The translations under genes and the position numbers were made by a program. A stretch of DNA of 64,000 bases from NCBI RefSeq assembly GCF_001696535.1, contig NZ_MBQE01000006.1:372001-436000 (forward strand), written 5' to 3'. The notes beneath the pieces are model-generated. The model was not told the origin of the DNA, did not search any database, and worked only from the letters and a program-made list of their open reading frames with translations. The stretch's first letter is position 1; each line of letters begins with the position of its first letter. Source of the stretch: Stappia indica (lineage in GTDB: Bacteria > Pseudomonadota > Alphaproteobacteria > Rhizobiales > Stappiaceae). Shown here piece by piece: positions 1 to 8,634 of the stretch.

Positions 1-2
1 GC

Positions 3-518
3 GTGTCGCTGGCCCTGTGCCGCGGTCGCACCGTGCTGGTCGCCGACACGGCGGTGATCGACATGCCGACCTCCGAGGAACTGGCCGACATCGCCGAGGA
101 AGCGGCCCATGTCGCCCGCCGTCTCGGCTACGAGCCGCGCGTCGCCATGCTGGCCTATTCCACCTTCGGCCATCCGCGCGGCGAGCGCTCGGAAAAGGTC
201 ATCGAGGCGGTGAAGATCCTCGACCGGCGCCGCGTCGACTTCGAATATGACGGCGAGATGGGCGCCGATGTCGCGCTCAACATGGACAAGATGGCGGCCT
301 ATCCGTTCTGCCGCCTCAGCGGCCCGGCCAATGTCCTGGTCATGCCGGCGTTCCACTCGGCCTCGATCTCGACCAAGATGCTGCAGGAGCTCGGCGGCTC
401 GACGGTGATCGGCCCGCTGCTCGTCGGCCTCGACAAGCCGGTGCAGATCCTGCCCATCGGCGCCAAGGACAGCGACATCGTCAACATGGCGGCCATCGCC
501 GCCTACAACGTGACGTGA
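3..518 (+). CDS. maeB: NADP-dependent malic enzyme, C-terminal (phosphotransacetylase-like) part, 5' truncated by window edge
   Basis: About 171 residues are visible, and the reading frame is open to the left edge, so the true start lies outside. The sequence matches the C-terminal phosphotransacetylase-like domain of the large two-domain malic enzymes: ELADIAEEAA, AYSTFGHPRGERSEKV, RVDFEYDGEMGADVALN and SASISTKMLQELGGSTVIGP are hallmarks of that tail. In this family the N-terminal half decarboxylates malate to pyruvate with NADP, and the PTA-like half is regulatory (binds acetyl-CoA) rather than catalytic. The stop lies 14 bases before the trpF start, so read-through into trpFB is possible. 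A stand-alone phosphotransacetylase is less likely because the FEYDGEM and FHSASIS motifs are malic-enzyme-type. Confidence 0.85.
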   Translation: MSLALCRGRTVLVADTAVIDMPTSEELADIAEEAAHVARRLGYEPRVAMLAYSTFGHPRGERSEKVIEAVKILDRRRVDFEYDGEMGADVALNMDKMAAYPFCRLSGPANVLVMPAFHSASISTKMLQELGGSTVIGPLLVGLDKPVQILPIGAKDSDIVNMAAIAAYNVT

Positions 519-532
519 GCGGGGTCGACGCC

Positions 533-1221
533 ATGACAACGCGCGGCCTCGTCAAGATCTGCGGTCTGTCGACCGAAGAGACGCTCGATGCCGCGCTTGA
601 GGCCGGGGCCGACATGATCGGCCTCGTCTTCTTCGAAAAGAGCCCGCGCAACGTGTCGCTCGAGGCCGCATCGCGGCTTGCGGCGCGCGCGCGGGGCCGG
701 GCGGAAATCGTGGTTCTGAGCGTCGATGCGGACGATGCGCTGGTGGAGGCCATCGTCTCGGCCGTGCGGCCCGACTGGCTGCAGCTGCACGGGCACGAAA
801 GCCCGGCGCGCTGCGCGGAGCTGAAGGCGCGGCACGGCATCAGGATCATGAAGGCGCTGGGCATCTCGGCGGCTGAGGACATTGCCACTGCGGCGCCCTA
901 TGTCGCCCATGTCGACCGGCTGCTCTTCGATGCCAAGCCGCCGAAGGGGGCGGTGCTGCCGGGCGGCAACGGCGTCAGCTTCGACTGGCGCCTGCTCAAG
1001 GGCCTTGACCTCGGCGTTCCGCTCATGCTTTCCGGTGGGCTGGATGCCGCGACGGTCGGCGAGGCGGTCCGCATCGGCGGGATCCGCGACGTCGACGTCT
1101 CCTCGGGCGTGGAAAGCGCGCGGGGCGTCAAGGACACGGAACTCATCAGGGCGTTCGTCGCGGCTGCACGCCGGGCGGTGCCGGGCGCGGCGTCTGACGC
1201 CGCCGAACAGGGACGCAGCGC

Positions 1222-1225
<4 letters not shown>
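533..1225 (+). CDS. trpF: Phosphoribosylanthranilate isomerase
   Basis: 230 residues, a TIM-barrel enzyme that isomerises N-(5-phosphoribosyl)anthranilate to the ribulose form in tryptophan synthesis. The opening [33 protein letters not shown] is the family signature, with the catalytic Cys in KICG. The late [31 protein letters not shown] holds the catalytic Asp and the phosphate-binding glycines. I chose ATG 533; a GTG at 515 would add six residues and overlap maeB, and a typical TrpF is 205-220 aa. The stop overlaps the trpB start (ATGA), so the two are translationally coupled. In most relatives trpA follows directly, but here it lies about 57 kb away. Confidence 0.95.
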
Positions 1226-2436
<1,211 letters not shown>

Positions 2437-2458
2437 GCCCTCTTGGGCGACCCTTGAA

Positions 2459-2493
2459 AAAAGGCCCCGGCGATCTCCTCGCCGGGGCCTTTT
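2459..2493 (+). terminator. Rho-independent terminator after trpB
   Basis: Perfect 15-bp stem (AAAAGGCCCCGGCGA pairing with TCGCCGGGGCCTTTT) around a 5-base loop TCTCC. With A-run and T-run at the two ends it can act in both directions, ending trpFB on the plus strand and the regulator gene that converges from the right (stop at 2519). Confidence 0.92.
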
Positions 2494-2518
2494 GCATGTC
2501 CGCTCGGTTGGCGCCTTC

Positions 2519-3109
2519 TCAGGGACCGCTGACGGCGATCAGCACGCAGGTGTTTTCCTCCAGCCGCCGCACCTGGTGGCGCAGCGGGCCGGGAAACTGC
2601 ACCGAGTCTCCCTTGCCCAGCACGATGTTTTCCTCCGGGAAGGAGATCTCCACCCGCCCCGAGACGACGAACAGCAGCTCCTCGCCGCGATGCTCGGCAT
2701 CCGGCTCCTCGCGCAGCTCGTCCGGCGGATACATCAGGAACACTTCCAGCCCCGAGCTGCCATGGCCCTGGGTCAGCAGCCGCATGTGATAGCTGTCGTC
2801 GCGGGCGGTCAGCTCCTCGCGCGCATCGGCGCGGGTGACGAAGACCAGCTTGTGCTCCTCCGCTGCGCCGAAAAGCTGGGCAACGGAGACGTCCAGCGCC
2901 GCCGCGATGCGCAGGATGATGGCGATGGACGGCACCTTGAGGCCCCGTTCGACCCGCGACAGGTAGCCCTTGTCCAGCGTCGCATCGAGCGCCAGCTGCG
3001 ACAGCGACAGGTCCTTCTCCTGCCGCAACGTCCTGATCGCCCTGCCGAGACCGATCCCGGTCGGCAGGGTCAGCTTCTCCGCCGCTTCGCGTGCCATCGA
3101 AAACGTCAT
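2519..3109 (-). CDS. XRE-family transcriptional regulator with C-terminal cupin sensor domain
   Basis: 196 residues. An N-terminal Cro/CI helix-turn-helix (about residues 20-75, GLGRAIRTLRQEKDLSLSQLALD, DKGYLSRVERGLKVPS) is followed by a cupin_2 barrel (about 115-190, EHRGEELLFVVSGRVEISF and GKGDSVQFPGPLRHQVRR). The family usually represses catabolic or transport operons and is relieved when the cupin binds a small ligand. I chose ATG 3109 because AGGAGAGG lies just upstream; a longer frame to 3304 has no such site. It is divergent from the dctPQM-ridA-mosc-reductase operon, with two matching TTG-CCTA-type palindromes between, so it most likely controls that operon and itself. Confidence 0.88.
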   Translation of the reverse strand: MTFSMAREAAEKLTLPTGIGLGRAIRTLRQEKDLSLSQLALDATLDKGYLSRVERGLKVPSIAIILRIAAALDVSVAQLFGAAEEHKLVFVTRADAREELTARDDSYHMRLLTQGHGSSGLEVFLMYPPDELREEPDAEHRGEELLFVVSGRVEISFPEENIVLGKGDSVQFPGPLRHQVRRLEENTCVLIAVSGP

Positions 3110-3231
3110 CCTCTCCTGCCGGGCGCCGCCGCCTCCTCGCGGGGGCAGCCCCGGCCCGGTCACTATACTTGCACCCGGCCGGGAAAACAGACGCAGCGGT
3201 TTGCGCGCGAGGCCGGGCAAAATCACGAGCT

Positions 3232-3246
3232 TTGTCCTATAGGCAA
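3232..3246. promoter_or_regulatory. Probable operator 1 of the XRE-cupin regulator
   Basis: TTGTCCTATAGGCAA is a near-palindrome (one mismatch) of the same form as the perfect site at 3349-3363, and both are followed by CG(A/T)TG. It sits in the divergent region, closer to the regulator gene, and is probably an autoregulatory site. Binding is inferred from symmetry and position only. Confidence 0.5.
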
Positions 3247-3348
3247 CGATGCCCGGGGCGTCCAGAGGGCGCTTCCCGGTAAATCTGGCATGTCCCTTGC
3301 TCATATTGCCGCATCGGCCGTGAAAACGCCCGGCGGTCGATTTTCTGG

Positions 3349-3363
3349 TTGCCTATTAGGCAA
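3349..3363. promoter_or_regulatory. Probable operator 2 in front of dctP
   Basis: TTGCCTATTAGGCAA is a perfect inverted repeat (7-bp arms, one centre base), 38 bases before the dctP start codon, where a repressor would block transcription. It repeats the architecture of the 3232-3246 site with centres 117 bp apart, which would allow paired binding by the adjacent XRE-cupin regulator. Confidence 0.6.
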
Positions 3364-3401
3364 CGTTGTCTACAAATCGGGCATGCAGGGGAACAACCCA
3401 A

Positions 3402-4454
3402 ATGAAGATCACTGGACTTCTGCGTGGAGCCGCGATCGCGCTTCTGGCGACGACCGCATTCGTGACCGGGGCAAAGGCCGAGGATGCCAAGGTCAAATGG
3501 AAGATGGCAGGCACCTTCTCCAGCTCGTTGCCGCAGCTCGGCACGCTCGGCAAGCGGCTGGAGGCACAGATCGCCAAGGTCTCCGGCGGCAGCATCGAGA
3601 TCCGCTTCTTCGAGCCCAGCGCCCTGGTGCCGCCGCTCGAGACTTTCGACGCGGTCTCCGTCGGCGCCATCGACGCGGCCTTCTCCACCCCCGGCTTCTG
3701 GGGCGGCAAGGTGCCCGCGCTCCAGGTCTTCGCGGCCCTGCCCTTCGGCCCGTCCTCGCCCGAATACATGGCCTGGTTCTATTTCGGCGGCGGCAAGGAG
3801 ATCTTCGACGAGATCTACGCGAAATACGGCATCAAGTCGGTGATGTGCGGCATGCTGGCGCCCGAGGGCTCCGGCTGGTTCCGCAACGAGGTCAAGAGCG
3901 TGGAGGACCTTGCGGGCCTCAAGCTGCGCTTCTTCGGTCTCGGCGCCAAGGCGCTGGAGAAGTTCGGCGTGTCGGCCCAGCTGCTGGCGGCTCCCGACGT
4001 CTATCCGGCGCTCGATCGCGGCGTCATCGACGGCCTGGAATTCGTGCAGCCGGCCATCGACCTCAACATGGGCTTCTGGCAGATCGCCAAGCACTACTAC
4101 TTCCCCGGCTGGCACCAGCAGTCGACCTTCTTCGACCTGATGATCAACAAGGACCGCTGGGACGCCCTGAGCGAGACCCAGCAGGCCCAGATCGAGGCGG
4201 TGTGCGGCGACAACGTGCGCTACGGCATCGCCGAGGGCGAGGCGATCCAGCTGCCGGCGCTCAAGGAGCTGCAGGAGAAGGGCGTGCAGCTGCACCGCTG
4301 GTCGGACGAGGACCTGGCCAAGCTGAAGGCGGCGTCCGAAGAGGTCATCGCCGAGCAGGTCGCGGCCGATCCCGACTTCAAGCGGGCCTACGAGAGCTTC
4401 TCCAGCTTCCGGGCGGACTACGCCACCTGGAAGGAGCTGGGGTACCTCAAGTAA
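3402..4454 (+). CDS. dctP: TRAP transporter substrate-binding protein (DctP family)
   Basis: 350 residues, periplasmic. Residues 1-26 form a Sec signal peptide (LLRGAAIALLATTAFVTGAKA). The mature protein is a DctP-type binding protein with the conserved LAGLKLRFFG segment at about 170-178. R176 there occupies the position that in characterised members salt-bridges the ligand carboxylate, so a carboxylate substrate is likely. The later VYPALDRGVIDGLEFVQPAID and FFDLMINKDRWDALSE segments also fit the family. ATG 3402 follows AGGGGAAC and is preferred to an upstream start at 3366. First gene of an operon with dctQ and dctM (3 bases to dctQ). The exact ligand cannot be read from sequence. Confidence 0.92.
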   Translation: MKITGLLRGAAIALLATTAFVTGAKAEDAKVKWKMAGTFSSSLPQLGTLGKRLEAQIAKVSGGSIEIRFFEPSALVPPLETFDAVSVGAIDAAFSTPGFWGGKVPALQVFAALPFGPSSPEYMAWFYFGGGKEIFDEIYAKYGIKSVMCGMLAPEGSGWFRNEVKSVEDLAGLKLRFFGLGAKALEKFGVSAQLLAAPDVYPALDRGVIDGLEFVQPAIDLNMGFWQIAKHYYFPGWHQQSTFFDLMINKDRWDALSETQQAQIEAVCGDNVRYGIAEGEAIQLPALKELQEKGVQLHRWSDEDLAKLKAASEEVIAEQVAADPDFKRAYESFSSFRADYATWKELGYLK

Positions 4455-4457
4455 GCC

Positions 4458-5009
4458 ATGACCCTCCTTCTGGCTTCGGCCCAATTCCTGAAGGCGTTCG
4501 CGCGGCGGTTGGGACAGGCGGCGGCGTGGTTCGTCGTCCTCCTGATCCTGACCGTCGTCGTGGATGTGATCACGCGCCGCTTCGTGGTGCTCGGCTCGAC
4601 CAAGCTGCAAGACTTGGAGTGGCATTTCCATGCCGCTCTGTTCCTCTTCTCCCTCGGCTATGCCTATGTCGAGGGCGAGCATGTGCGCATCGACGTCCTG
4701 CACACCCGCTTCGGCGAGACGACCGTCGCGGTCATCGAGCTGATCGGCGCGCTGCTCTTCGTCGTGCCGTTCTGCGTGATCGTCCTCTATTACGGCTGGA
4801 CCTTCGTGGAGCGCTCCTACCTGCTCGGCGAAGCCTCGGCCTCGCAGACGGGCCTCACCCATCGCTGGATCATCAAGTCGGCTCTGCTCATCGGTTTCGC
4901 CACGCTGCTCTCCGCAGCGCTGGGTGTCATCGCCGAGCAGATCGCCCGGCTGATGGGGGCCGCACCCCCGCCGGCACCTCCCTCCCGGCACGAGGAGGTG
5001 GGCCTGTGA
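4458..5009 (+). CDS. dctQ: TRAP transporter small permease (DctQ family)
   Basis: 183 residues with four predicted membrane helices (about 18-40, 55-75, 95-117, 135-160), as expected for the small DctQ subunit that bridges binding protein and large permease. EGEHVRIDVL near residue 75 is a typical DctQ motif. The proline-rich tail PPPAPPS before the stop is unremarkable. The stop overlaps the GTG start of dctM (GTGA), indicating translational coupling. Confidence 0.92.
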   Translation: MTLLLASAQFLKAFARRLGQAAAWFVVLLILTVVVDVITRRFVVLGSTKLQDLEWHFHAALFLFSLGYAYVEGEHVRIDVLHTRFGETTVAVIELIGALLFVVPFCVIVLYYGWTFVERSYLLGEASASQTGLTHRWIIKSALLIGFATLLSAALGVIAEQIARLMGAAPPPAPPSRHEEVGL

Positions 5010-6370
5010 GCACGTTCGAAGTCGTTCTGCCGCTGACCATGCTCGGCGGCTTGGTGCTGATCCTGTTCTCCGGCTTTCCGGTCGCCTTCTGCCTTGCCGG
5101 TGTCGGCCTTGCCTTCGCTGCCCTCGGCGCCGCGCTCGACATGTTCTACCCCATGCAGCTGTTCCTCATCGTCAGCCGCATCTGGGGGTCGATCGCGGAG
5201 AACCTCGTCCTCGTCGCGATCCCCATGTTCATCTTCATGGGGATCATGCTGGAAAAGAGCGGCGTCGCCCGCCACCTGCTGGAGATCCTCTCGGTGCTGA
5301 TGCGCCGGGTGCCCGGCGGCCTGGCCCTCGCCGTCGTCCTGATGGGCACCATCATGGCGGCGACGACCGGCATCGTCGGCGCCTCGGTGGTGATGCTGGC
5401 CATGCTCGCCCTGCCGGTGATGGTCGACCGTGGCTACGACAAGGGCATGACCTCCGGCGTCATCGCCGCCTCCGGCACGCTCGGCATCCTCATCCCGCCC
5501 TCGATCATGCTGGTGGTGATGGGCGACATGCTGGCGATCCCGGTCGGCGACCTGTTCGCCGGCGCGGTCATCCCCGGCCTGCTGCTGTCCGGCCTCTACC
5601 TGGTCTTCATCGTCGTCATGGCGTTGATCCGGCCGGACCGCATGCCCAGGATGGCCAGGCCGGGGGACGAGGCCGCCGCCGACATCTGGATGCTGGTGCT
5701 CAAGGGCTTCGTGCCGCCCACCCTGCTGGTGGTCTTCGTGCTCGGCTCCATCGTCGGCGGCCTCGCCACCCCGACGGAGGCCGCCGGCATCGGCGCCTTC
5801 GGGGCAACGCTGCTGGCCCTGTTCAACGGCCGGCTGTCCTTCGGCCTCCTGCGCGAGGTGGCACGCGGCACCGCGCTCACCAATGCGATGATCTTCGGCA
5901 TCTTCTGCGGTGCGACGCTGTTTTCCTACGTCTTCCGCGAGCTCGGCGGCGACGATGCCATCATCCATGTGATCGACCTGCTCGACCTGCATGACTGGAC
6001 GCTCGTCGTCCTGCTGATGGCGATCATCTTCCTGCTCGGCTTCTTCTTCGACTGGCTGGAGATCACGCTGATCATCCTGCCCGTCTTCCGCCCCATCGTC
6101 CTGTCGCTGGACCTCGGCGACACGGTGCCCTCCGACCAGCTGCTGCTGTGGTTCGCCATCGTCGTCGCGGTCAACCTGCAGACCTCCTACCTCACCCCTC
6201 CCTTCGGGCCGGCGCTGTTCTACCTTCGGCAGGCAGGCCACGCCCATCTCACCCTGGGAGACATCTACAAGGGGGTGATCCCCTTCACGCTTCTCCAGCT
6301 CACCGGCCTCGGGCTCTGCCTGCTGTTCCCGGCGCTGGTTCTCTGGCTGCCCGGCGCCCTCGGTTACTGA
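5006..6370 (+). CDS. dctM: TRAP transporter large permease (DctM family)
   Basis: 454 residues and about twelve hydrophobic segments: the sodium-coupled channel subunit. Family marks include LVAIPMFIFMGIMLEKSG, the GASVVMLAMLALPVM and AASGTLGILIPPSIMLVVMGD region and the NLQTSYLTPPFGPALFYLR motif near the C-terminus. The start is GTG 5006, overlapping the dctQ stop; an in-frame extension far upstream is only a shadow of other genes. Followed after 37 bases by ridA. Confidence 0.95.
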   Translation: MSTFEVVLPLTMLGGLVLILFSGFPVAFCLAGVGLAFAALGAALDMFYPMQLFLIVSRIWGSIAENLVLVAIPMFIFMGIMLEKSGVARHLLEILSVLMRRVPGGLALAVVLMGTIMAATTGIVGASVVMLAMLALPVMVDRGYDKGMTSGVIAASGTLGILIPPSIMLVVMGDMLAIPVGDLFAGAVIPGLLLSGLYLVFIVVMALIRPDRMPRMARPGDEAAADIWMLVLKGFVPPTLLVVFVLGSIVGGLATPTEAAGIGAFGATLLALFNGRLSFGLLREVARGTALTNAMIFGIFCGATLFSYVFRELGGDDAIIHVIDLLDLHDWTLVVLLMAIIFLLGFFFDWLEITLIILPVFRPIVLSLDLGDTVPSDQLLLWFAIVVAVNLQTSYLTPPFGPALFYLRQAGHAHLTLGDIYKGVIPFTLLQLTGLGLCLLFPALVLWLPGALGY

Positions 6371-6407
6371 TCCCGCGCCGGGCCCCGCCCAACCCGAAAG
6401 GAAACGC

Positions 6408-6791
6408 ATGTCCCGTACTGTCATCGCCCCTCCCTCCGTCACCGTTCCCGGCGTGCCGCTGTCGCCGGCCGTCGCCTATGGCGATCTCGTCTTCGTCTCC
6501 GGCCAGCTGCCCATCGACCCGGCGACCGGCCAGCTGGTGGAGGGCGTCGAGGCGCAGACCCAGGCCTCGCTCGACAACCTCAAGACCGTGCTGGAAGCCG
6601 CCGGCGCCTCGCTCGCCTCGGTGCTCAAGACGACGGTGTTCCTGAAGAACATGGACGATTTCGCCGCCATGAACGGCGTCTATGCCAAGGCCTTCCCGAG
6701 CGAGCCGCCCGCCCGCTCCGCGATCGAGGTCGCGCGCCTGCCCAAGGATGCGCTGGTCGAGATCGAAGCCGTCGCCGTCCGGGTGAAGTGA
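6408..6791 (+). CDS. ridA: RidA family enamine/imine deaminase
   Basis: 127 residues, full length for the YjgF/YER057c/UK114 family. RidA proteins hydrolyse reactive enamine or imine intermediates released by PLP or flavin enzymes. YGDLVFVSGQLPIDPATGQLV and the C-terminal PPARSAIEVARLPKDALVEIEAVAV are present, and the latter includes the arginine needed for deaminase activity. An AAAGGAAACGC stretch precedes ATG 6408. It sits in the TRAP operon directly before the MOSC gene (8-base gap), suggesting that the imported compound yields an imine or enamine during its metabolism. Confidence 0.92.
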   Translation: MSRTVIAPPSVTVPGVPLSPAVAYGDLVFVSGQLPIDPATGQLVEGVEAQTQASLDNLKTVLEAAGASLASVLKTTVFLKNMDDFAAMNGVYAKAFPSEPPARSAIEVARLPKDALVEIEAVAVRVK

Positions 6792-6799
6792 GGTCCGCC

Positions 6800-7366
6800 A
6801 TGGCAAGCGAAGCACCCGAAATGATGGAAGCCTTCAGCCATCCGGCCGCCATCGATGCGCTGGGCCGGCAGGGCGGCGTCACCGGCTGGACCGGCGAGCT
6901 GCTGCACATCCACATCGCGCCGGAAGCCAGCTTCGAGATGGAGGAGCTGGACGAGGCGGTCTGCGTTGCCGGCCGCGGCATCGAGGGCGACCGCTACTTC
7001 CTCGGCACCGGCACCTATTCCGCCCGTCCCGACGTGCGCGAGGTGACCTTGATCGAGCAGGAGGCGCTGGATGCGCTCGCCCGCAACGATCCCCCGCTCC
7101 AGTCCGGCCAGGTGGTGCTGGAGCCGGTCGACCACCGGCGCAATCTCACGGTGCGCGGCGTGCCGCTGAATCATCTGGTCGGCCGGCGCTTCCGCGTCGG
7201 CGAGGTGATCCTGCGCGGCGGCCGGCTCAACTTCCCGTGCAAGTATCTGGAGACGCTGCTGGGCATGGAGGTCTTCCTGCCGCTCTACAACCGCTCCGGC
7301 CTCAATTGCGGCATCGAGAAGGGCGGCACCATCCGCCCCGGCGACACCATCGAGATGCTGGACTGA
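6800..7366 (+). CDS. MOSC domain-containing protein
   Basis: 188 residues. MOSC domains are related to the C-terminal domain of Moco sulfurase and to YiiM/YcbX, which bind molybdenum cofactor and reduce N-hydroxylated compounds with help from a reductase. The expected pattern is visible: GRGIEGDRYFLGTG early, VTLIEQEALD, then NLTVRGVPLNHLVGRRFRVGEV and NFPCKYLE with the conserved cysteine that can ligate molybdenum. ATG 6800 is preferred (GAAGTGAGG upstream) over GTG 6788. The next gene, 3 bases on, encodes a flavin/[2Fe-2S] reductase that could supply electrons. Activity is an inference from family and context. Confidence 0.85.
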   Translation: MASEAPEMMEAFSHPAAIDALGRQGGVTGWTGELLHIHIAPEASFEMEELDEAVCVAGRGIEGDRYFLGTGTYSARPDVREVTLIEQEALDALARNDPPLQSGQVVLEPVDHRRNLTVRGVPLNHLVGRRFRVGEVILRGGRLNFPCKYLETLLGMEVFLPLYNRSGLNCGIEKGGTIRPGDTIEMLD

Positions 7367-7369
7367 GCC

Positions 7370-8332
7370 ATGGTCGCGAGGCTTGTCATGAAGCTCCGGG
7401 TCGCGGAGCTGCGCCGGGATGCGGGCGATGTCCTCGCGATCCGTCTCGAGCATCCGCGCCGGCCGCAATTGCCGGCGTGGACCGCCGGGGCGCATGTCGA
7501 TGTGCATGTGCCCGGCCTCGGCGTGCGGCACTATTCGCTCTGGGGCGACCCGGACGACCGCAGCCACTACCTCATCGCCGTGCGGCGGGAGGAGGACGGG
7601 CGCGGCGGCTCCGCCTGGCTGCACGCGGCGCTGGCACCGGACGCCTTGCTGACGGTCGCCGCCCCGCGCAACCACTTCGAGCTGCCGGAGGCGCCCCGCC
7701 GCACGCTTCTCGTTGCCGGCGGCATCGGCGTCACGCCGCTTCTGGCGATGGCGCGCCGGCTTGCCCACCAAACCGCCCAACAGAACGCCGACTTCGCCTT
7801 CCATTATTGCGCAAGGTCGCGCGCCGCGGCCCCGCTGCTGGACGAGGTCGCGGCCGTCTGCGGTTCCCGTCTCGTCACCTGGTTTCCGGAGGAGGGGCGC
7901 CGGTTCGATGCGTCCGCCGTGCTGGCGGCCGAACCCGCCGAGGCCGACGTCCTCGTCTGCGGCCCGCCGCGCCTTGCCGAGGCTGTCGAGGCGGCGGTGG
8001 CAGCGCGCGGCTGGCCGGCCGAGTGTTTCCATACCGAGCGGTTCGCCGCGCTCGACCCCGGCGATTTCGTGCCCGAGCCCTTCGAGGCGGTGATCGCCTC
8101 CACCGGCGCGGTCCTTGCCGTCCCGGCGGAGCGCAGTCTCGTCTCCGTGCTGGCGGAAGCCGGCATCGAGCTGCCGACCTCCTGCGAATCCGGCGTCTGC
8201 GGCTCGTGCGAATGCGGCTATCTGCAAGGCGAGGTCGTCCACCGCGACGTGGTGCTCGACGCCAGGCGCCAGAAAACCCGGCTGATGCCCTGCGTCTCCC
8301 GCGGCCGCGGCCGTATCGTTCTCGATCTGTGA
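7370..8332 (+). CDS. PDR/VanB-type ferredoxin reductase (FMN, NAD(P)H, [2Fe-2S])
   Basis: 320 residues in phthalate-dioxygenase-reductase order. The flavin-binding barrel contains RHYSLWG and the nucleotide-binding domain contains LLVAGGIGVTPLLAMARRLA. The C-terminal plant-type ferredoxin has CESGVCGSC (C-x4-C-x2-C) plus a fourth Cys in RLMPCVSRG. Such proteins pass NAD(P)H electrons one at a time to an oxygenase or other acceptor. No Rieske oxygenase is present in the operon, so the adjacent MOSC protein is the natural candidate partner. Start ATG 7370 is 3 bases after the MOSC stop; an internal ATG at 7388 is possible. Confidence 0.9.
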   Translation: MVARLVMKLRVAELRRDAGDVLAIRLEHPRRPQLPAWTAGAHVDVHVPGLGVRHYSLWGDPDDRSHYLIAVRREEDGRGGSAWLHAALAPDALLTVAAPRNHFELPEAPRRTLLVAGGIGVTPLLAMARRLAHQTAQQNADFAFHYCARSRAAAPLLDEVAAVCGSRLVTWFPEEGRRFDASAVLAAEPAEADVLVCGPPRLAEAVEAAVAARGWPAECFHTERFAALDPGDFVPEPFEAVIASTGAVLAVPAERSLVSVLAEAGIELPTSCESGVCGSCECGYLQGEVVHRDVVLDARRQKTRLMPCVSRGRGRIVLDL

Positions 8333-8471
8333 GGGGACAGGTGGTCCCTGCGGGCCTCAGCCGGCCGTTCTGCCCGGCCACGGCAGCCCGCCTGCCGGCC
8401 TCGCCGCTGCCTGCGCGGCGCGGCGGCGTCCCGCCGGCTATCCCTTGCGGCGGGAGGGGCCAATTCGCTGG

Positions 8472-8500
8472 TTGAAGCGGCTGGCGCGATCCTGTAAGAA
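8472..8500 (+). promoter_or_regulatory. Candidate sigma-70 promoter of tRNA-Arg
   Basis: TTGAAG (8472-8477) and TAAGAA (8495-8500) are separated by 17 bases and lie 57 bases before the tRNA 5' end. The rest of 8333-8557 is GC-rich and shows no gene. This is a motif match only. Confidence 0.4.
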
Positions 8501-8557
8501 CGCTTCGCATCCCCGGTGTCGATCAGGCACCGCGTCCGCGGGTCCACCCCGCCGGAA

Positions 8558-8634
<77 letters not shown>

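Noticed and set aside
515-532. GTG 515 as trpF start
   Set aside because: It would overlap maeB by 4 bases, which is possible, but the added residues (SGVDA) are not conserved and ATG 533 gives the expected N-terminus.
2492-5005. A long plus-strand open frame continuous with dctM
   Set aside because: It overlaps the XRE-cupin gene, dctP and dctQ in other frames and reads as low-complexity Arg/Gly/Ala sequence. Only the part from GTG 5006 resembles a protein family.
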